In this document: one piece after another, positions 14,751 to 24,607 of the stretch
Position numbering within the stretch: the stretch's first letter is position 1
How the letters are laid out: the number at the start of each line of letters is the position of its first letter
NCBI RefSeq assembly: GCF_017916475.1
Contig: NZ_JAFMTB010000003.1
Location: forward strand, 98,009 to 162,008
DNA: 64,000 nt
Source of the DNA: Patulibacter sp. SYSU D01012
Lineage (GTDB): Bacteria > Actinomycetota > Thermoleophilia > Solirubrobacterales > Solirubrobacteraceae
Direction: 5' to 3'
Notes under the pieces: model-generated
The model's input: the letters and a program-made list of their open reading frames with translations, nothing else
What the model was told of the DNA's origin: nothing
Databases searched by the model: none
Program-made: the position numbers and the translations under genes

Positions 14751-15593
14751 ATGTCCCCCACCGGATCCTCCGCCGGCCCGCCGGCCGCGCTGCCCGGCGT
14801 CGCCGCGCCGGTCGCCTTCGTCACCGGCGCGGGCCGCGGCATCGGCGCCGCGGTCGCCCGCGGCCTGGCCGCCGACGGGCACCGCGTCGTCGTCACCGAC
14901 CGCGACGCCGACGCCGCCCGCGCGACGGCGGACGCGATCGCCGCGGACCGCGCGTCCGGGCCCGCCGACCGCGGGGCCGCGGCGCTCGCCCTGCCGCTCG
15001 ACGTCACCGACCGCGCCGCGGTCGAGGCCGTCGTCGCGGCGGCCGAGGAGCAGGCCGGTCCGATCGACGTGCTCGCGTGCGTCGCCGGCGTGCTGCACCC
15101 CGGCCAGGTCGTCGACACGGACGACGCCGCGTGGGACGCGACGTTCGCCGTCAACGCCACCGGCGTCTTCCTCGTCGCCCGCGCCGTCGCGCGGCGGATG
15201 CGGCCGCGCGGTCGGGGCACGATCGTCACCGTCGCGTCGAACGCCGCCGGCGTGCCGCGCGCCGGGATGGCGGCCTACGGCGCGTCGAAGGCCGCGGCCG
15301 CGTCGTTCACCCGCAGCCTCGGCTTGGAGCTGGCGCCCCACGGCATCCGCTGCAACGTCGTCGCGCCGGGCTCGACGGACACGGCGATGCAGCGCGCGCT
15401 GTGGACGGACCCGGACGCCGAGGCGCGGACGGTCGCCGGCGACCCCGCGACGTTCAAGGCGGGCATCCCGCTCGGCCGGATCGCCGCGCCCGAGGACGTC
15501 GCCGACGCGGTGCGCTTCCTCGTCTCGGACCGCGCCCGGCACATCACGATGCACGACCTGTACGTCGACGGCGGGGCGACGCTCCGTGGTTGA
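14751..15593 (+). CDS. dhbA: 2,3-dihydro-2,3-dihydroxybenzoate dehydrogenase
   Basis: A 280-residue SDR that oxidises 2,3-dihydro-2,3-dihydroxybenzoate to 2,3-dihydroxybenzoate (DHB) with NAD. It has the nucleotide motif TGAGRGIG, the EntA-type VAGVLHPG segment, catalytic AYGASKAA, and the family-specific [12 protein letters not shown] and C-terminal [15 protein letters not shown]. It carries about 25 extra N-terminal residues compared with EntA. First gene of the dhbA-C-E-B cluster, downstream of two iron boxes, so expected to be made under iron limitation. Confidence 0.95.
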   Translation: MSPTGSSAGPPAALPGVAAPVAFVTGAGRGIGAAVARGLAADGHRVVVTDRDADAARATADAIAADRASGPADRGAAALALPLDVTDRAAVEAVVAAAEEQAGPIDVLACVAGVLHPGQVVDTDDAAWDATFAVNATGVFLVARAVARRMRPRGRGTIVTVASNAAGVPRAGMAAYGASKAAAASFTRSLGLELAPHGIRCNVVAPGSTDTAMQRALWTDPDAEARTVAGDPATFKAGIPLGRIAAPEDVADAVRFLVSDRARHITMHDLYVDGGATLRG

Positions 15594-15644
15594 CCCCGCC
15601 CCGTTCCCCCGACCCGCCGGCCCCGCCCGGCGAAGCGAGGCCGC

Positions 15645-16832
15645 ATGAGCACCGCCGCCCCCCTGGCCACCGCCGAGGCGCTCCTGGACGACCTGCGCCC
15701 AGGCGACGCGTTCTTCTCGTCCCCGCGTCACGCCCTGCACGCCCGCGGCGTGCGCGCCGTGCTGCCGGACGGCCCGCACGACCGCCTGGCCGCCCGCGTC
15801 GACGCCCTGCTCGCCGACGCGGCGCCGGGCGACTCGCGCGCGATCGCGCTGGGGGCCCTGCCCTTCGCCCCGGACGGCCCGGTGCGGGTCGTCGTGCCCG
15901 AGAGCGTTCGCTGGGCGGCGCCGTTCGCCGCGGGCGAGGCGCCGACGCCCGGCGCCGGCTGCCCCGCCGCCGCGGGCCGCGACAGCACCGGGCCGACGTG
16001 GTCCGTGCGCCCCGTGCCCGCGCCCGCCACGTACGCGGGGATCGTGGACGAGGCCGTCGGGCGTCTCGACGGCGAGCTGCAGAAGGTCGTCCTGGCCCGC
16101 TCGCTCGAGCTGCACGCCGACGCGCCGCTCGACCCCGCCGCGCTGCTGCGCCGGCTGGCGCTGCGTGATCCGCGCGGGTACGCCTTCGCGCTCGACGTGG
16201 GGGACGGCGAGACGCTGGTGGGCGCCAGTCCCGAGCTGCTCGTCGCGCGCCGCGGCGACCGCGTGATCGCGCGCCCCCTCGCGGGATCCACGCCGCGCCG
16301 CCCCGATCCGGGCGAGGACCACGAGCGCGCCGCCGCGCTCTTCCGCTCGGCCAAGGACCGCCACGAGCACGGCGTCGTCGTCGACGCCGTCGCCGACGCG
16401 CTGCGGCCGTTGTGCGCGACGCTCGACGTGCCGGCCGAGCCCGCGCTGGTGGGCACCGCGACGATGTGGCACCTGGGCACGACGGTCACCGGCCGGCTGG
16501 CCGATCCGCAGCCGTCGGCGCTGGCGCTCGCCACCGCGCTGCACCCCACGCCCGCCGTCTGCGGCACGCCGCCCGCCGCAGCGCACGAGCTGATCGCCGA
16601 GCTCGAGCCGTTCGAGCGCGGCCCCTACGCCGGCGCCGTCGGCTGGCAGGACGCCGCGGGCGACGGCGAGTGGGTCGTCACGATCCGCTGCGGCCTCGTC
16701 CGCGACAACGCGCTGCGGCTCTTCGCCGGCGCGGGCGTCGTGGCGGGATCGCGGGGCGAGGACGAGCTGGCGGAGACGGCCGCGAAGTTCCGCACGTTCC
16801 TCTCCGCCATCGGGGTGGAGGAGGAGCGGTGA
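15645..16832 (+). CDS. dhbC: Isochorismate synthase
   Basis: A 395-residue chorismate-binding enzyme that converts chorismate to isochorismate, the entry step to DHB. The C-terminal catalytic half shows [57 protein letters not shown] and the metal-binding [16 protein letters not shown]. The start ATG at 15645 follows GCGAGG. Its stop overlaps the GTG of dhbE by 4 bp, so the two are translationally coupled. Confidence 0.95.
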   Translation: MSTAAPLATAEALLDDLRPGDAFFSSPRHALHARGVRAVLPDGPHDRLAARVDALLADAAPGDSRAIALGALPFAPDGPVRVVVPESVRWAAPFAAGEAPTPGAGCPAAAGRDSTGPTWSVRPVPAPATYAGIVDEAVGRLDGELQKVVLARSLELHADAPLDPAALLRRLALRDPRGYAFALDVGDGETLVGASPELLVARRGDRVIARPLAGSTPRRPDPGEDHERAAALFRSAKDRHEHGVVVDAVADALRPLCATLDVPAEPALVGTATMWHLGTTVTGRLADPQPSALALATALHPTPAVCGTPPAAAHELIAELEPFERGPYAGAVGWQDAAGDGEWVVTIRCGLVRDNALRLFAGAGVVAGSRGEDELAETAAKFRTFLSAIGVEEER

Positions 16833-18562
16833 GCGCGCCGCTCGAGGGCGTCGTCCCCTGGCCGGCCGAGCTCGCCGACCGCTGGCGCACGCTGGGCTAC
16901 TGGCGCGGCGAGACGTTCGGCGGCATGCTGCGCGAGCGCGCCGCCGCGCACCCGGAGCGCCTGGCGCTCGTGGCGGGGGAGGAGCGGTGGAGCTACGGCG
17001 AGCTGGACGACCGGGCGGACCGCCTGGCCGCGGGCCTGCGGCGGCTGGGGATCGAGCCCCGCGACCGCGTCGTCGTGCAGCTCGGCAACGTCGCGGCCTT
17101 CGTCGAGGTCGTCTTCGCGCTCTTCCGCGTCGGGGCGCTGCCCGTCTTCGCGCTGCCGCCGCACCGGCGCACCGAGATCGAGCACTTCTGCCGCTTCTCC
17201 GAGGCCGCGGCGTACGTGATCGGCGCGCCGGAGGGCCGCTTCGACCCGCGGGAGCTGGCGGCCGAGGTGCAGGCCGCGGTGCCGACGCTGCGCCACGTCG
17301 TCGTGGCGGGCGACGCGACGACGCCGCCCGCGGCGCCGCGCCGGTTCGTCCCGCTCGACGCGCTGCGCGAGACGGGCGAGGTCGACCGCGCCGTCATCGA
17401 CGCCCCGTACGACCGGGCCGCCGCCCGCGAGTCGGGGACGCAGCCCGGCTGGGCGCCGCTGCCGTCCGACGTCGCGTTCCTGCAGCTGTCCGGCGGCAGC
17501 ACCGGCGTGCCGAAGCTGATCCCGCGCACGCACGACGAGTACCTGTACACCCTGCGCCGCAGCGCCGAGCTGTGCGGCCTGACGGCCCGCAGCGTCTACC
17601 TCGCCGCCCTGCCGGTCGCGCACAACTACCCGCTCAGCTCGCCCGGGATCATGGGCGCCCTCTACGCCGGCGCGCGCGTCGTGCTGGCGCCGGACCCGAG
17701 CCCGCGGACCGCGTTCGGGCTGATCGCGCGCGAGCGCGTGACGATCACCGGCGTCGTCCCCCCGCTCGCGCACGCGTGGCTCGACGCCGCGGCGGGCTCG
17801 CGCGCGGGGCAGGAGGACCTGTCGTCGCTGCAGGTCCTGCAGGTCGGCGGCGCGAAGCTCGCCGAGGAGGTCGCCCGTCGTGTGCGTCCGACGCTCGGCT
17901 GCACGCTGCAGCAGGTGTTCGGGATGGCCGAGGGCCTCGTCTGCTACACGCGCCTGGACGACGACGAGGAGACGATCGTCACCACGCAGGGCCGCCCGAT
18001 GGCCGTCCACGACGAGCTGCGGGTGCTCGACGACGAGGACGCGCCCGTCCCGCCCGGCGGCACCGGCCACCTGCTGACCCGCGGCCCGTACACGATCCAG
18101 GGGTACTACCGGGGGGAGGAGCACGACGCGCGGGCGTTCACGCCCGACGGCTGGTACCGCACCGGCGACCTCGTGCGCCTGACGGCCGACGGAGGCGTCG
18201 TCGTCGAGGGGCGCGACAAGGACCAGATCAACCGCGGCGGCGAGAAGGTGGCGGCCGAGGAGGTCGAGAACCACCTGCTGGCCCACCCCGGCGTGCACGA
18301 CGCGGCGCTCGTCGCGATGCCCGACGTCTTCCTCGGCGAGCGCACGTGCGCGTTCGTCGTGGCCCGCGACGGCGCGGAGCTGCGGCCGGCCGAGCTGCGC
18401 GCGTTCGTCCGCGACCGCGGCGTGGCGGCGTTCAAGGTGCCCGATCGCGTCGAGCTCGTCGACGCGCTGCCGCGCACGAACGTCGGGAAGGTCAGCAAGA
18501 AGGCGTTGCGCGCCGAGATCGCCCGCCGCCTGCAGGAGCCCGCCGCCGCCCCGCCGGCCTGA
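16829..18562 (+). CDS. dhbE: 2,3-dihydroxybenzoate-AMP ligase
   Basis: A 577-residue adenylating enzyme that activates DHB with ATP and loads it on the aryl carrier protein. Signatures are the P-loop [21 protein letters not shown], the DHB-family [40 protein letters not shown], and the hinge/C-terminal [20 protein letters not shown] with the catalytic Lys in [10 protein letters not shown]. The GTG start at 16829 forms GTGA with the stop of dhbC. A 115-bp gap containing a small GC hairpin (18595-18611) separates it from dhbB. Confidence 0.96.
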   Translation: MSAPLEGVVPWPAELADRWRTLGYWRGETFGGMLRERAAAHPERLALVAGEERWSYGELDDRADRLAAGLRRLGIEPRDRVVVQLGNVAAFVEVVFALFRVGALPVFALPPHRRTEIEHFCRFSEAAAYVIGAPEGRFDPRELAAEVQAAVPTLRHVVVAGDATTPPAAPRRFVPLDALRETGEVDRAVIDAPYDRAAARESGTQPGWAPLPSDVAFLQLSGGSTGVPKLIPRTHDEYLYTLRRSAELCGLTARSVYLAALPVAHNYPLSSPGIMGALYAGARVVLAPDPSPRTAFGLIARERVTITGVVPPLAHAWLDAAAGSRAGQEDLSSLQVLQVGGAKLAEEVARRVRPTLGCTLQQVFGMAEGLVCYTRLDDDEETIVTTQGRPMAVHDELRVLDDEDAPVPPGGTGHLLTRGPYTIQGYYRGEEHDARAFTPDGWYRTGDLVRLTADGGVVVEGRDKDQINRGGEKVAAEEVENHLLAHPGVHDAALVAMPDVFLGERTCAFVVARDGAELRPAELRAFVRDRGVAAFKVPDRVELVDALPRTNVGKVSKKALRAEIARRLQEPAAAPPA

Positions 18563-18677
18563 ACTCACCCGCGCGGCGGCCGATCCCGTCGCCACGCGGC
18601 GCTGCGCCGCGCCGCGCCCGACCGTCCGCTCCCTGTCCCGTCGTCCCGATCCATCCCGAGCCCCCCGGAGGACCACC

Positions 18678-19334
18678 ATGGCCATGGCCCAGATCGCCCC
18701 GTACCCGCTGCCCGACCCGGCCGAGCTGCCCGACTCGCGGGCCGGCTGGCGCGTCGACCCCGCCCGCGCCGTCCTGCTCGTCCACGACATGCAGGAGTAC
18801 TTCGTCGCCGCGTACCGCCGCGACGAGGAGCCGCTGTCGGCCGTCGTGCCGCGGATCGCCGCCCTGCGCGACGCGTGCGCCGCGCTCGGCGTGCCCGTCG
18901 TCTTCTCGGCCCAGCCGCCGGACCAGGACCCCGCCGACCGCGGCCTGCTGACCGACCTGTGGGGCACCGGCCTGGGCGCCGGCGGCGACGAGCACCGGAT
19001 CATCCCCGAGCTGGCGCCGCGCCCGGACGACGTGCTGCTGACGAAGTGGCGCTACAGCGCGTTCCAGCGCACCGACCTGCGCGACCGCCTGCGCGCCCTC
19101 GGCCGCGACCAGCTCGTCATCACCGGCATCTACGCCCACATCGGCTGCCTGATGACCGCCGCCGAGGCGTTCATGCAGGACGTCCAGGCGTTCCTCGTCG
19201 CCGACGCCGTCGCGGACTTCTCGCTCGACGAGCACCGCATGGCGCTGCGCTGGGCCGCGGGCCGCTGCGCGGTGGCGACGACGACGGACGACGTGCTGGC
19301 CGGGCTCGGCGCTCCGGCGGCGGCGCGGCGGTAG
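18678..19334 (+). CDS. dhbB: Isochorismatase (single-domain, lacking the aryl carrier domain)
   Basis: A 218-residue cysteine-type hydrolase that splits isochorismate into 2,3-dihydro-2,3-dihydroxybenzoate and pyruvate. It has [11 protein letters not shown] with the catalytic Asp, [15 protein letters not shown], and [23 protein letters not shown]. EntB and DhbB of model organisms carry a C-terminal carrier domain of about 75 residues; this protein ends directly after the hydrolase fold. The missing carrier is encoded separately at 25648-25908. The ATG follows a strong CCGGAGGACC site. Confidence 0.94.
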   Translation: MAMAQIAPYPLPDPAELPDSRAGWRVDPARAVLLVHDMQEYFVAAYRRDEEPLSAVVPRIAALRDACAALGVPVVFSAQPPDQDPADRGLLTDLWGTGLGAGGDEHRIIPELAPRPDDVLLTKWRYSAFQRTDLRDRLRALGRDQLVITGIYAHIGCLMTAAEAFMQDVQAFLVADAVADFSLDEHRMALRWAAGRCAVATTTDDVLAGLGAPAAARR

Positions 19335-19357
19335 GCGCCGCCGGGCCCGGGCGCGGG

Positions 19358-20146
19358 TCAGTCGCCCGCCGGCAGGACCGCCACCGCGGCCCGGTAGCCC
19401 GGCGTCCCGGCGTCGACGTCGGCCAGCGCCACCGCGTCCGCGGGCGGCAGCGGGGCCGCGGTGGCGGTCACCCGGGCCCGGGCGCCGAGCGTGACGGTCA
19501 GCGCGGTCATCGGCACGGTCAGCCCGCGGCCGGTGGCCTTCAGGACCGCCTCCTTCCGCGTCCAGAGCGCCAGGAAGGCGTCGTCGCGCGCCGCGGCCGG
19601 CCGCGCGGCGAGCGCCGCGCGCTCGGCGGGCGCGCACGCGGCGTCCCACAGCTCGGGGCCGAGGACGCGGGCGGCGTCGGGCCCGCCCTCCACGTCCACG
19701 CCCACGGCACGCCCGTCGTCGGTCAGCGCCACCAGGACGACGTCGCCGGCGTGCGCGATCGACAGCCGCAACGGCGTCCCCGGAAGGACCGGGCGGCCGG
19801 TGCCGGGGCGCTGCGCGGCTGCCGCGCCGACGGTGGGGGCGAGGACCAGCGGGACGTCCGCGGGCGCGACGCCCAGGCGCGCGCCGAGCATGCGGCGGGC
19901 GACCGCGCGGCCGGTGGCGAAGCGGGCGCGGTCCGCGGCGCGCCGCAGGCGGCCGAGGCGCGCCCGCTCGGCGGGGGAGAGCAGCGCCAGCGCGGCCGGA
20001 TCGACGGCCGCGGCCGGGGCGCGGCGGACCTCTACGCCCGCCAGCGCGACGGGCACGACCGTCCCGGTCACCACCCCCGCCGTCGTGGCCGCCGCGACCC
20101 TCGTGGCCGCCGCGGCCGCCCCGGCCGTCGCGCCGACCGGGCTCAT
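19358..20146 (-). CDS. entD: 4'-phosphopantetheinyl transferase (Sfp/EntD type)
   Basis: About 262 residues. It transfers phosphopantetheine from CoA to the carrier domains of the siderophore synthetase and the free aryl carrier protein. Motifs are LRLSIAHAGDVVLVAL, AVGVDVEGG (GxDxE metal site) and FLALWTRKEAVLKATGRGL (WxxKEA). The N-terminal 30 residues are Ala/Thr-rich and the true start may be further in. Last gene of the minus-strand operon behind the importer genes. Confidence 0.9.
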   Translation of the reverse strand: MSPVGATAGAAAAATRVAAATTAGVVTGTVVPVALAGVEVRRAPAAAVDPAALALLSPAERARLGRLRRAADRARFATGRAVARRMLGARLGVAPADVPLVLAPTVGAAAAQRPGTGRPVLPGTPLRLSIAHAGDVVLVALTDDGRAVGVDVEGGPDAARVLGPELWDAACAPAERAALAARPAAARDDAFLALWTRKEAVLKATGRGLTVPMTALTVTLGARARVTATAAPLPPADAVALADVDAGTPGYRAAVAVLPAGD

Positions 20147-20195
20147 GCCGCTCGTCCCGTCGGTGCGACCGTCTCGTGCCCGGGGCGCACGCCGC

Positions 20196-21338
20196 TCACG
20201 CCGCGCGCCCCGCCGCCACGTCGAGCGCCGTCCACGCCATCGCCGTCGCGGCGTCGAGGATCGTCGCGTCCGCCTGGGGGGTGACGACGAGGTCGGCGAA
20301 CGCCGGGTCGTGCGGCGTGACGGTGCCGTCGCCGAGGGCGAGCATCGGGTGGATGGCCGGCACGGCGTGCGAGACGTTGCCCATGTCCGTCATCGCGAAC
20401 GGGCCGGGGTCCGCCGGGGCGGGGCGGCCGAGCGCGGCGGCGTGGCGGGCCCAGGCGGCGGCGAGCGCGTCGTCGGTGCGGAAGGGGCGGTACGGCGGCT
20501 CGGCGTCGACGACGTCGAGCGCGCAGCCCGCCTCGTCCGCCGCCGCGTGCAGGACGCCGCGCAGCCCGTCGGTCAGGCCCGCGAGCGTCGGCTCGTCGGC
20601 GGCGCGCGCCTCGGCGTGGACCCAGCGCGCCGGGCCGGGACGGACCGGGAGCGCCGGGCGCAGGTGCGGCGGCGCGGCGTCCAGGCCCCACGGCCGCTCG
20701 GTCGTGCGCAGCCGCGTGCCCGCCGGCCCGCGCGCGTCGAGCGCGTCGACGAGGGCGGAGACCGCCTCCGCCGCCGCGTCGGCCCGCGCGCCCACGAAGC
20801 GGGCGGCCAGGGCGCGGTGGGCGAAGGACGCGAAGCGCGCGACCTCCTGCGGCCCGGCGTGGACCATCATCGCCGCGTCGACGCCCGCGAACGCGCCGGC
20901 GTCGAGCAGGTGGGCCTTGCCGCCGCCCGACTCCTCCGCCGGCGTGCCGATCACGCGCACCGTCAGGCCGGCCGCGTCGGCGACGTCGGACAGGGCCAGC
21001 CCGGCGCCGACGGCCGCCGCGGCGATCAGGTTGTGCCCGCAGGCGTGACCGATCCGCGGCAGCGCGTCGTACTCCGCGCAGAACGCGACGGTCGTCGGGC
21101 CGCCGCCGCGCCGCGCGTCGAAGGCCGTCGGCAGGTCCCACGCCCCGCCCGTCACCGCGAAGCCGGCGCCCGCCAGCAGCTCGGCGCACCAGCCCGCGGC
21201 GCGGTGCTCGGCGAAGGCCAGCTCGGGGCGCGCGTGGATGCGGTGGCTGAGCGCCCGCAGGTCGGCCGCTCGCTCCCGGACGGCGGCGGCGACGGACGCG
21301 TACCGCGGGTCGACCGCGGCTCCCCGCTCGCCGATCAC
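20196..21338 (-). CDS. M20-family metallo-amidohydrolase
   Basis: A 380-residue zinc hydrolase of the aminoacylase/amidohydrolase group (AbgB-like). Visible metal and catalytic motifs are FCAEYDALP, GHACGHNL, the catalytic Glu in GTPAEESGGG, and MMVHAGPQE. The GTG start at 21338 overlaps the stop of the ATPase gene as GTGA. Members cleave amide bonds of N-acyl amino acids. Its place between the importer and EntD genes suggests a role in siderophore processing, for example cleavage of the DHB-amino-acid amide, but this is inference. No signal peptide, so it is cytoplasmic. Confidence 0.85.
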   Translation of the reverse strand: MIGERGAAVDPRYASVAAAVRERAADLRALSHRIHARPELAFAEHRAAGWCAELLAGAGFAVTGGAWDLPTAFDARRGGGPTTVAFCAEYDALPRIGHACGHNLIAAAAVGAGLALSDVADAAGLTVRVIGTPAEESGGGKAHLLDAGAFAGVDAAMMVHAGPQEVARFASFAHRALAARFVGARADAAAEAVSALVDALDARGPAGTRLRTTERPWGLDAAPPHLRPALPVRPGPARWVHAEARAADEPTLAGLTDGLRGVLHAAADEAGCALDVVDAEPPYRPFRTDDALAAAWARHAAALGRPAPADPGPFAMTDMGNVSHAVPAIHPMLALGDGTVTPHDPAFADLVVTPQADATILDAATAMAWTALDVAAGRAA

Positions 21339-22231
21339 GTCGGCCCGGCCTCGGCCGCGATCCGCCCGCCGGCCCCCGCCTCGGCCGCGACCGGCGGGCT
21401 GGCCCCCGCAGCGCCCGCGTCCCGCCCGCCGGCCCCCGCCGAGCCCGCCGGCTGCGCGCCCGGCCGCGGCACGACCACGGGCGACCCGTCGGCGGCCTGC
21501 AGCACCTCGGCGTCCACGTCGTACAGCCGCCGCACCAGGGCGGCGTCGACGACCTCGCGCGGCGGCCCGGTCGCGACGATCCGGCCGTCCCGCATCGCCA
21601 CGAGCACGTCGGCGTAGCGGGCCGCGGACGCCAGGTCGTGCAGCACCATCACGACGGTGCGGCCCGCGCGGCCGAGCGACCGCAGCAGCTCGAGCACCTC
21701 GACCTGGTGGCCCAGGTCCAGCGCGCTCGTCGGCTCGTCGAGCAGCATCACCGGCGCCTCCTGCGCGACGGTCATCGCCACCCACGCGCGCTGCGCCTGG
21801 CCGCCGGACAGCCGGTCGATCCGCCGCCCGGCGAAGGGGGTCACGCCGGTCACGCGCAGCGCGTGCGCGACGGCCGCCTCGTCCGCCGGCGACCACTGGC
21901 GGAAGAGGCCCTGGTGGGGGTGGCGGCCGTAGCCGACGAGCGCCAGCGCGGTGACGCCCTCGGGCGGCTGCGGCGCCTGGGGGAGCAGCGCGATGCGGTG
22001 CGCGGCGTCGCGCGGCCGCAGGCCCCACACGTCGTCGCCGCCGACGAGCACGCGCCCGGCCCGCGGGCGGTGCAGCCGCCCGATCGCCCGCAGCAGCGTC
22101 GACTTGCCGCACCCGTTCGGGCCGACGATCGCGACGACCGTCCCCGCGGGCACGGTCAGGTCGACGCCCGCCACCGCCGGCGCGTCGGCCGCGCCGTAGC
22201 CGGCGACGAGCCCCTCCACGCGCAGCTCCAT
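21335..22231 (-). CDS. fepC: Ferric-siderophore ABC transporter, ATP-binding protein
   Basis: A 298-residue ATPase with Walker A VGPNGCGKSTLL, Q-loop IALLPQAPQPPEG, signature LSGGQAQRAWVAM, Walker B VMLLDEPTSALD and the switch His in MVLHDLASAARYADVL. The roughly 50-residue Ala/Gly-rich C-terminal tail is an extension beyond usual FepC length. The ATG overlaps the permease stop by one base (TGATG). It powers uptake together with the two permeases and the lipoprotein at 24608. Confidence 0.94.
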   Translation of the reverse strand: MELRVEGLVAGYGAADAPAVAGVDLTVPAGTVVAIVGPNGCGKSTLLRAIGRLHRPRAGRVLVGGDDVWGLRPRDAAHRIALLPQAPQPPEGVTALALVGYGRHPHQGLFRQWSPADEAAVAHALRVTGVTPFAGRRIDRLSGGQAQRAWVAMTVAQEAPVMLLDEPTSALDLGHQVEVLELLRSLGRAGRTVVMVLHDLASAARYADVLVAMRDGRIVATGPPREVVDAALVRRLYDVDAEVLQAADGSPVVVPRPGAQPAGSAGAGGRDAGAAGASPPVAAEAGAGGRIAAEAGPT

Positions 22232-23319
22232 CAGCGCACCTCCTCCGTCCGGTTCTGGCGCAGCAGCACCCACAGCAGGAACGGGCCGCCGAGCAGGCTC
22301 GTGACGACCCCGACGGGCACCTCGACCGGCCCCGCGACGACGCGGCCGACCGTGTCGGCGGCGACGACGAGCGCCGCGCCGACGAGCGCCGCGCCGACCA
22401 CGGGCACGCGGCCCGGGCCGACCGCGCCGGCCGCCAGCACCGGCGCGGCGAGCGCGACGAACGCGACGGGGCCGGCGACCGCGACCCCCGTCCCGGCCAG
22501 CACGACCGCCAGCAGCAGGATCCGCACGTGCAGCCGGCCGACGGCGACCCCCAGGCCTGCGGCGGTCGCGTCGCCCAGGCGCAGCAGGCGCAGCGTCCGG
22601 GCGGTGACGAGCAGCGCCGGGGCGAGGGCGGCGAGCGCGATCAGGGCGGGCAGCGCGCTGCGGACGCTCCCGTTCGCCAGGTCGCCGACGGTCCACGTGT
22701 AGACCGCGCCCGCCAGCCCGAGGTCCTGCCGCGCCAGGACGACGTCGATCACCGAGCTCATCGCCGTGGTCAGCGCGATGCCGACGACGAGCAGCCGCAG
22801 GCCGTGCCGTCCGATGCCGCCGGCGATCGCGAAGACGAGCGCGGCGGCCGCGGCGGCCCCGATCGGCCCCGCCCACCACGCGCCGAGCATCGCCAGGTCG
22901 GTCCCCAGGACGGCGACCATGATCGCGACGATGGCGCCCTGGTTGACGCCGAGGACGTCGGGGGTGGCCAGCCGGTTGTCGGCCAGGGTCTGGGTCAGCA
23001 GGCCCGCCACGCCGAGGGCCCCGCCCGCGGCCAGCCCGGCGACCACCCGCGGCATCCGCAGCTCCCAGACGAGCAGGTCGGCCCGCCGATCGCCGACGCC
23101 GAGCAGGGCCGAGACGGCGTCGGACACGCCGATCGACGACGAGCCGACGACGAGCGCCCCGACGACGCAGGCGAGGGTGACGAGCGCCAGCGCCCCGGTC
23201 GCCACGGTGGCGCGGCGGCCGACCAGCATCGACGCACGCCCGCGCCGCAGCAGCACGGTGCCGGCCGGGCGGACGGCCGCCTCGGTCGGAGGCGCGTCCG
23301 GGGCGAGCCCGACGCTCAC
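22231..23319 (-). CDS. fepG: Ferric-siderophore ABC transporter permease
   Basis: A 362-residue FecCD-family permease with about nine to ten transmembrane helices. Family segments seen: LRMPRVVAGLAAGGALGVAG, ATPDVLGVNQGA, and AVAGPVAFVALAAPVLA. An N-terminal cytoplasmic extension of about 35 residues precedes the first helix. It pairs with the permease encoded at 23363-24508. The fepG name follows position and is approximate. Confidence 0.92.
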   Translation of the reverse strand: MSVGLAPDAPPTEAAVRPAGTVLLRRGRASMLVGRRATVATGALALVTLACVVGALVVGSSSIGVSDAVSALLGVGDRRADLLVWELRMPRVVAGLAAGGALGVAGLLTQTLADNRLATPDVLGVNQGAIVAIMVAVLGTDLAMLGAWWAGPIGAAAAAALVFAIAGGIGRHGLRLLVVGIALTTAMSSVIDVVLARQDLGLAGAVYTWTVGDLANGSVRSALPALIALAALAPALLVTARTLRLLRLGDATAAGLGVAVGRLHVRILLLAVVLAGTGVAVAGPVAFVALAAPVLAAGAVGPGRVPVVGAALVGAALVVAADTVGRVVAGPVEVPVGVVTSLLGGPFLLWVLLRQNRTEEVR

Positions 23320-23362
23320 GCCGGCGCCCCCGCCCGGCGGGCCGCCGGCACCGTCCCCGCCC

Positions 23363-24508
23363 TCACCGCCGCGCCCCCGGGCCGCCGAGGGTGAGCAGGC
23401 CCTTCGTGCGGGCGATCGCGACGAGGACGGGCGCGCCGACGAGCGCCACGAGCACGCCGACCGGTGCCTCGTACGGCCGCACCACGACCCGGGCGAGCAG
23501 GTCGGCGCCGAGCAGCACCAGCGCGCCGGCGACGGCGGCGACGAGCAGGCCGGCGCGGCCCCGCGGCCCGGCGACGGCCCGGGCGAGGAACGCGGCGAGC
23601 AGGCCCAGGAACGTGATCGGTCCCGCCACCGCGATCGCCGCGCCGCTCAGCAGCGCGACGGCCAGGACGACGACGCGGCGGATGGCGTCGGGATCGCGGC
23701 CGAGCGCCCGCGCGCCGTCCTCGCCGATCCCCAGCGCCTCGAGCGGGCGGGCGACCGCGACGGCGAGCGCCAGACCGACGGCGACGACGGGCAGCGCCTG
23801 CAGCACGGTCGACGTCTCGACGCCCGACAGCGAGCCCAGGATCCAGCGGCGGTACTCGTCGTACGTGCGCTGGTGGCTGACGAGCAGCAGCGTCATCGCC
23901 CCGCCGAGCGTGGCCGACAGCGCCGCGCCCGCGAGCACCAGGCTGAGCGGCGAGAGCCCGCCGCCGGCCCGCGTGACGAGCAGCACCACGACGCTCGCGC
24001 ACAGCGCGCCACCGAACGCCCAGGCCGTCTGGCCGAGCCCCGCGCTCGCGCCGAACCACGTGATGCCGACCACCACCCCCAGGCCCGCGCCGGCGTTGAC
24101 GCCGAGCAGGCCCGTGTCGGCGAGCGGGTTGCGCGTGACGGCCTGCAGCAGCGCGCCCGCGACGCCCAGGCCGGCGCCGACCACGAGCGCCGCGACCGTG
24201 CGCGGCAGGCGCAGGTCGACGACGGTCAGCCGCAGCAGCTCGTGCCGCTTGGGGTCGGCCTGCAGCCCCGCGTCGCCGGCGACGTAGCGCAGGACGTCGC
24301 CGGCCGACACGTAGCCCGCGCCGACGAGCATCGAGAGCACCGCGAGGACGGCCAGCAGGCCGCACGCGCCCGCCACGGCCAGGCGGGCGCGGCGGCCCAG
24401 CCCGGGCCGCGCGGGCAGCGCCGGAGCGGCGTCGCGCAGGGCGATCGCGGGGGCCGGGGATGGGGGGACGGAGCGGCGGATGCGGGGGGACTCGCGCTCG
24501 GCGCGCAT
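23363..24508 (-). CDS. fepD: Ferric-siderophore ABC transporter permease
   Basis: A 381-residue FecCD-family permease. Conserved segments are LRLPRTVAALVVGAGLGVAG, NPLADTGLLGVNAGAG, RRWILGSLSG and AVAGPITFLGLLAAFLAR. It is the first gene of the minus-strand operon fepD-fepG-fepC-amidohydrolase-entD. On the minus strand TACTGT (24522-24517) is a possible -10 placing the start within two or three bases of the ATG, so the message may be nearly leaderless. The iron box at 24535-24563 lies just upstream. Confidence 0.92.
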   Translation of the reverse strand: MRAERESPRIRRSVPPSPAPAIALRDAAPALPARPGLGRRARLAVAGACGLLAVLAVLSMLVGAGYVSAGDVLRYVAGDAGLQADPKRHELLRLTVVDLRLPRTVAALVVGAGLGVAGALLQAVTRNPLADTGLLGVNAGAGLGVVVGITWFGASAGLGQTAWAFGGALCASVVVLLVTRAGGGLSPLSLVLAGAALSATLGGAMTLLLVSHQRTYDEYRRWILGSLSGVETSTVLQALPVVAVGLALAVAVARPLEALGIGEDGARALGRDPDAIRRVVVLAVALLSGAAIAVAGPITFLGLLAAFLARAVAGPRGRAGLLVAAVAGALVLLGADLLARVVVRPYEAPVGVLVALVGAPVLVAIARTKGLLTLGGPGARR

Positions 24509-24534
24509 TCGTGAGTACAGTAGCCACCGCCGGG

Positions 24535-24563
24535 TAAGGGTGCCCTAATCAGGACGCCCTAAC
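24535..24563. promoter_or_regulatory. Tandem iron box between divergent uptake genes
   Basis: TAAGGGTGCCCTAATC (24535-24550) is directly followed by AGGACGCCCTAAC (24551-24563), giving one full palindrome and a second overlapping half-match. It lies between fepD (minus) and the binding-protein gene (plus) and so can repress both. An IdeR/DtxR-like regulator is inferred. Confidence 0.75.
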
Positions 24564-24607
24564 TCCGGCGCGTCCCCCGACCCTAGACCACGCAGGAAGG
24601 TCCCGTC

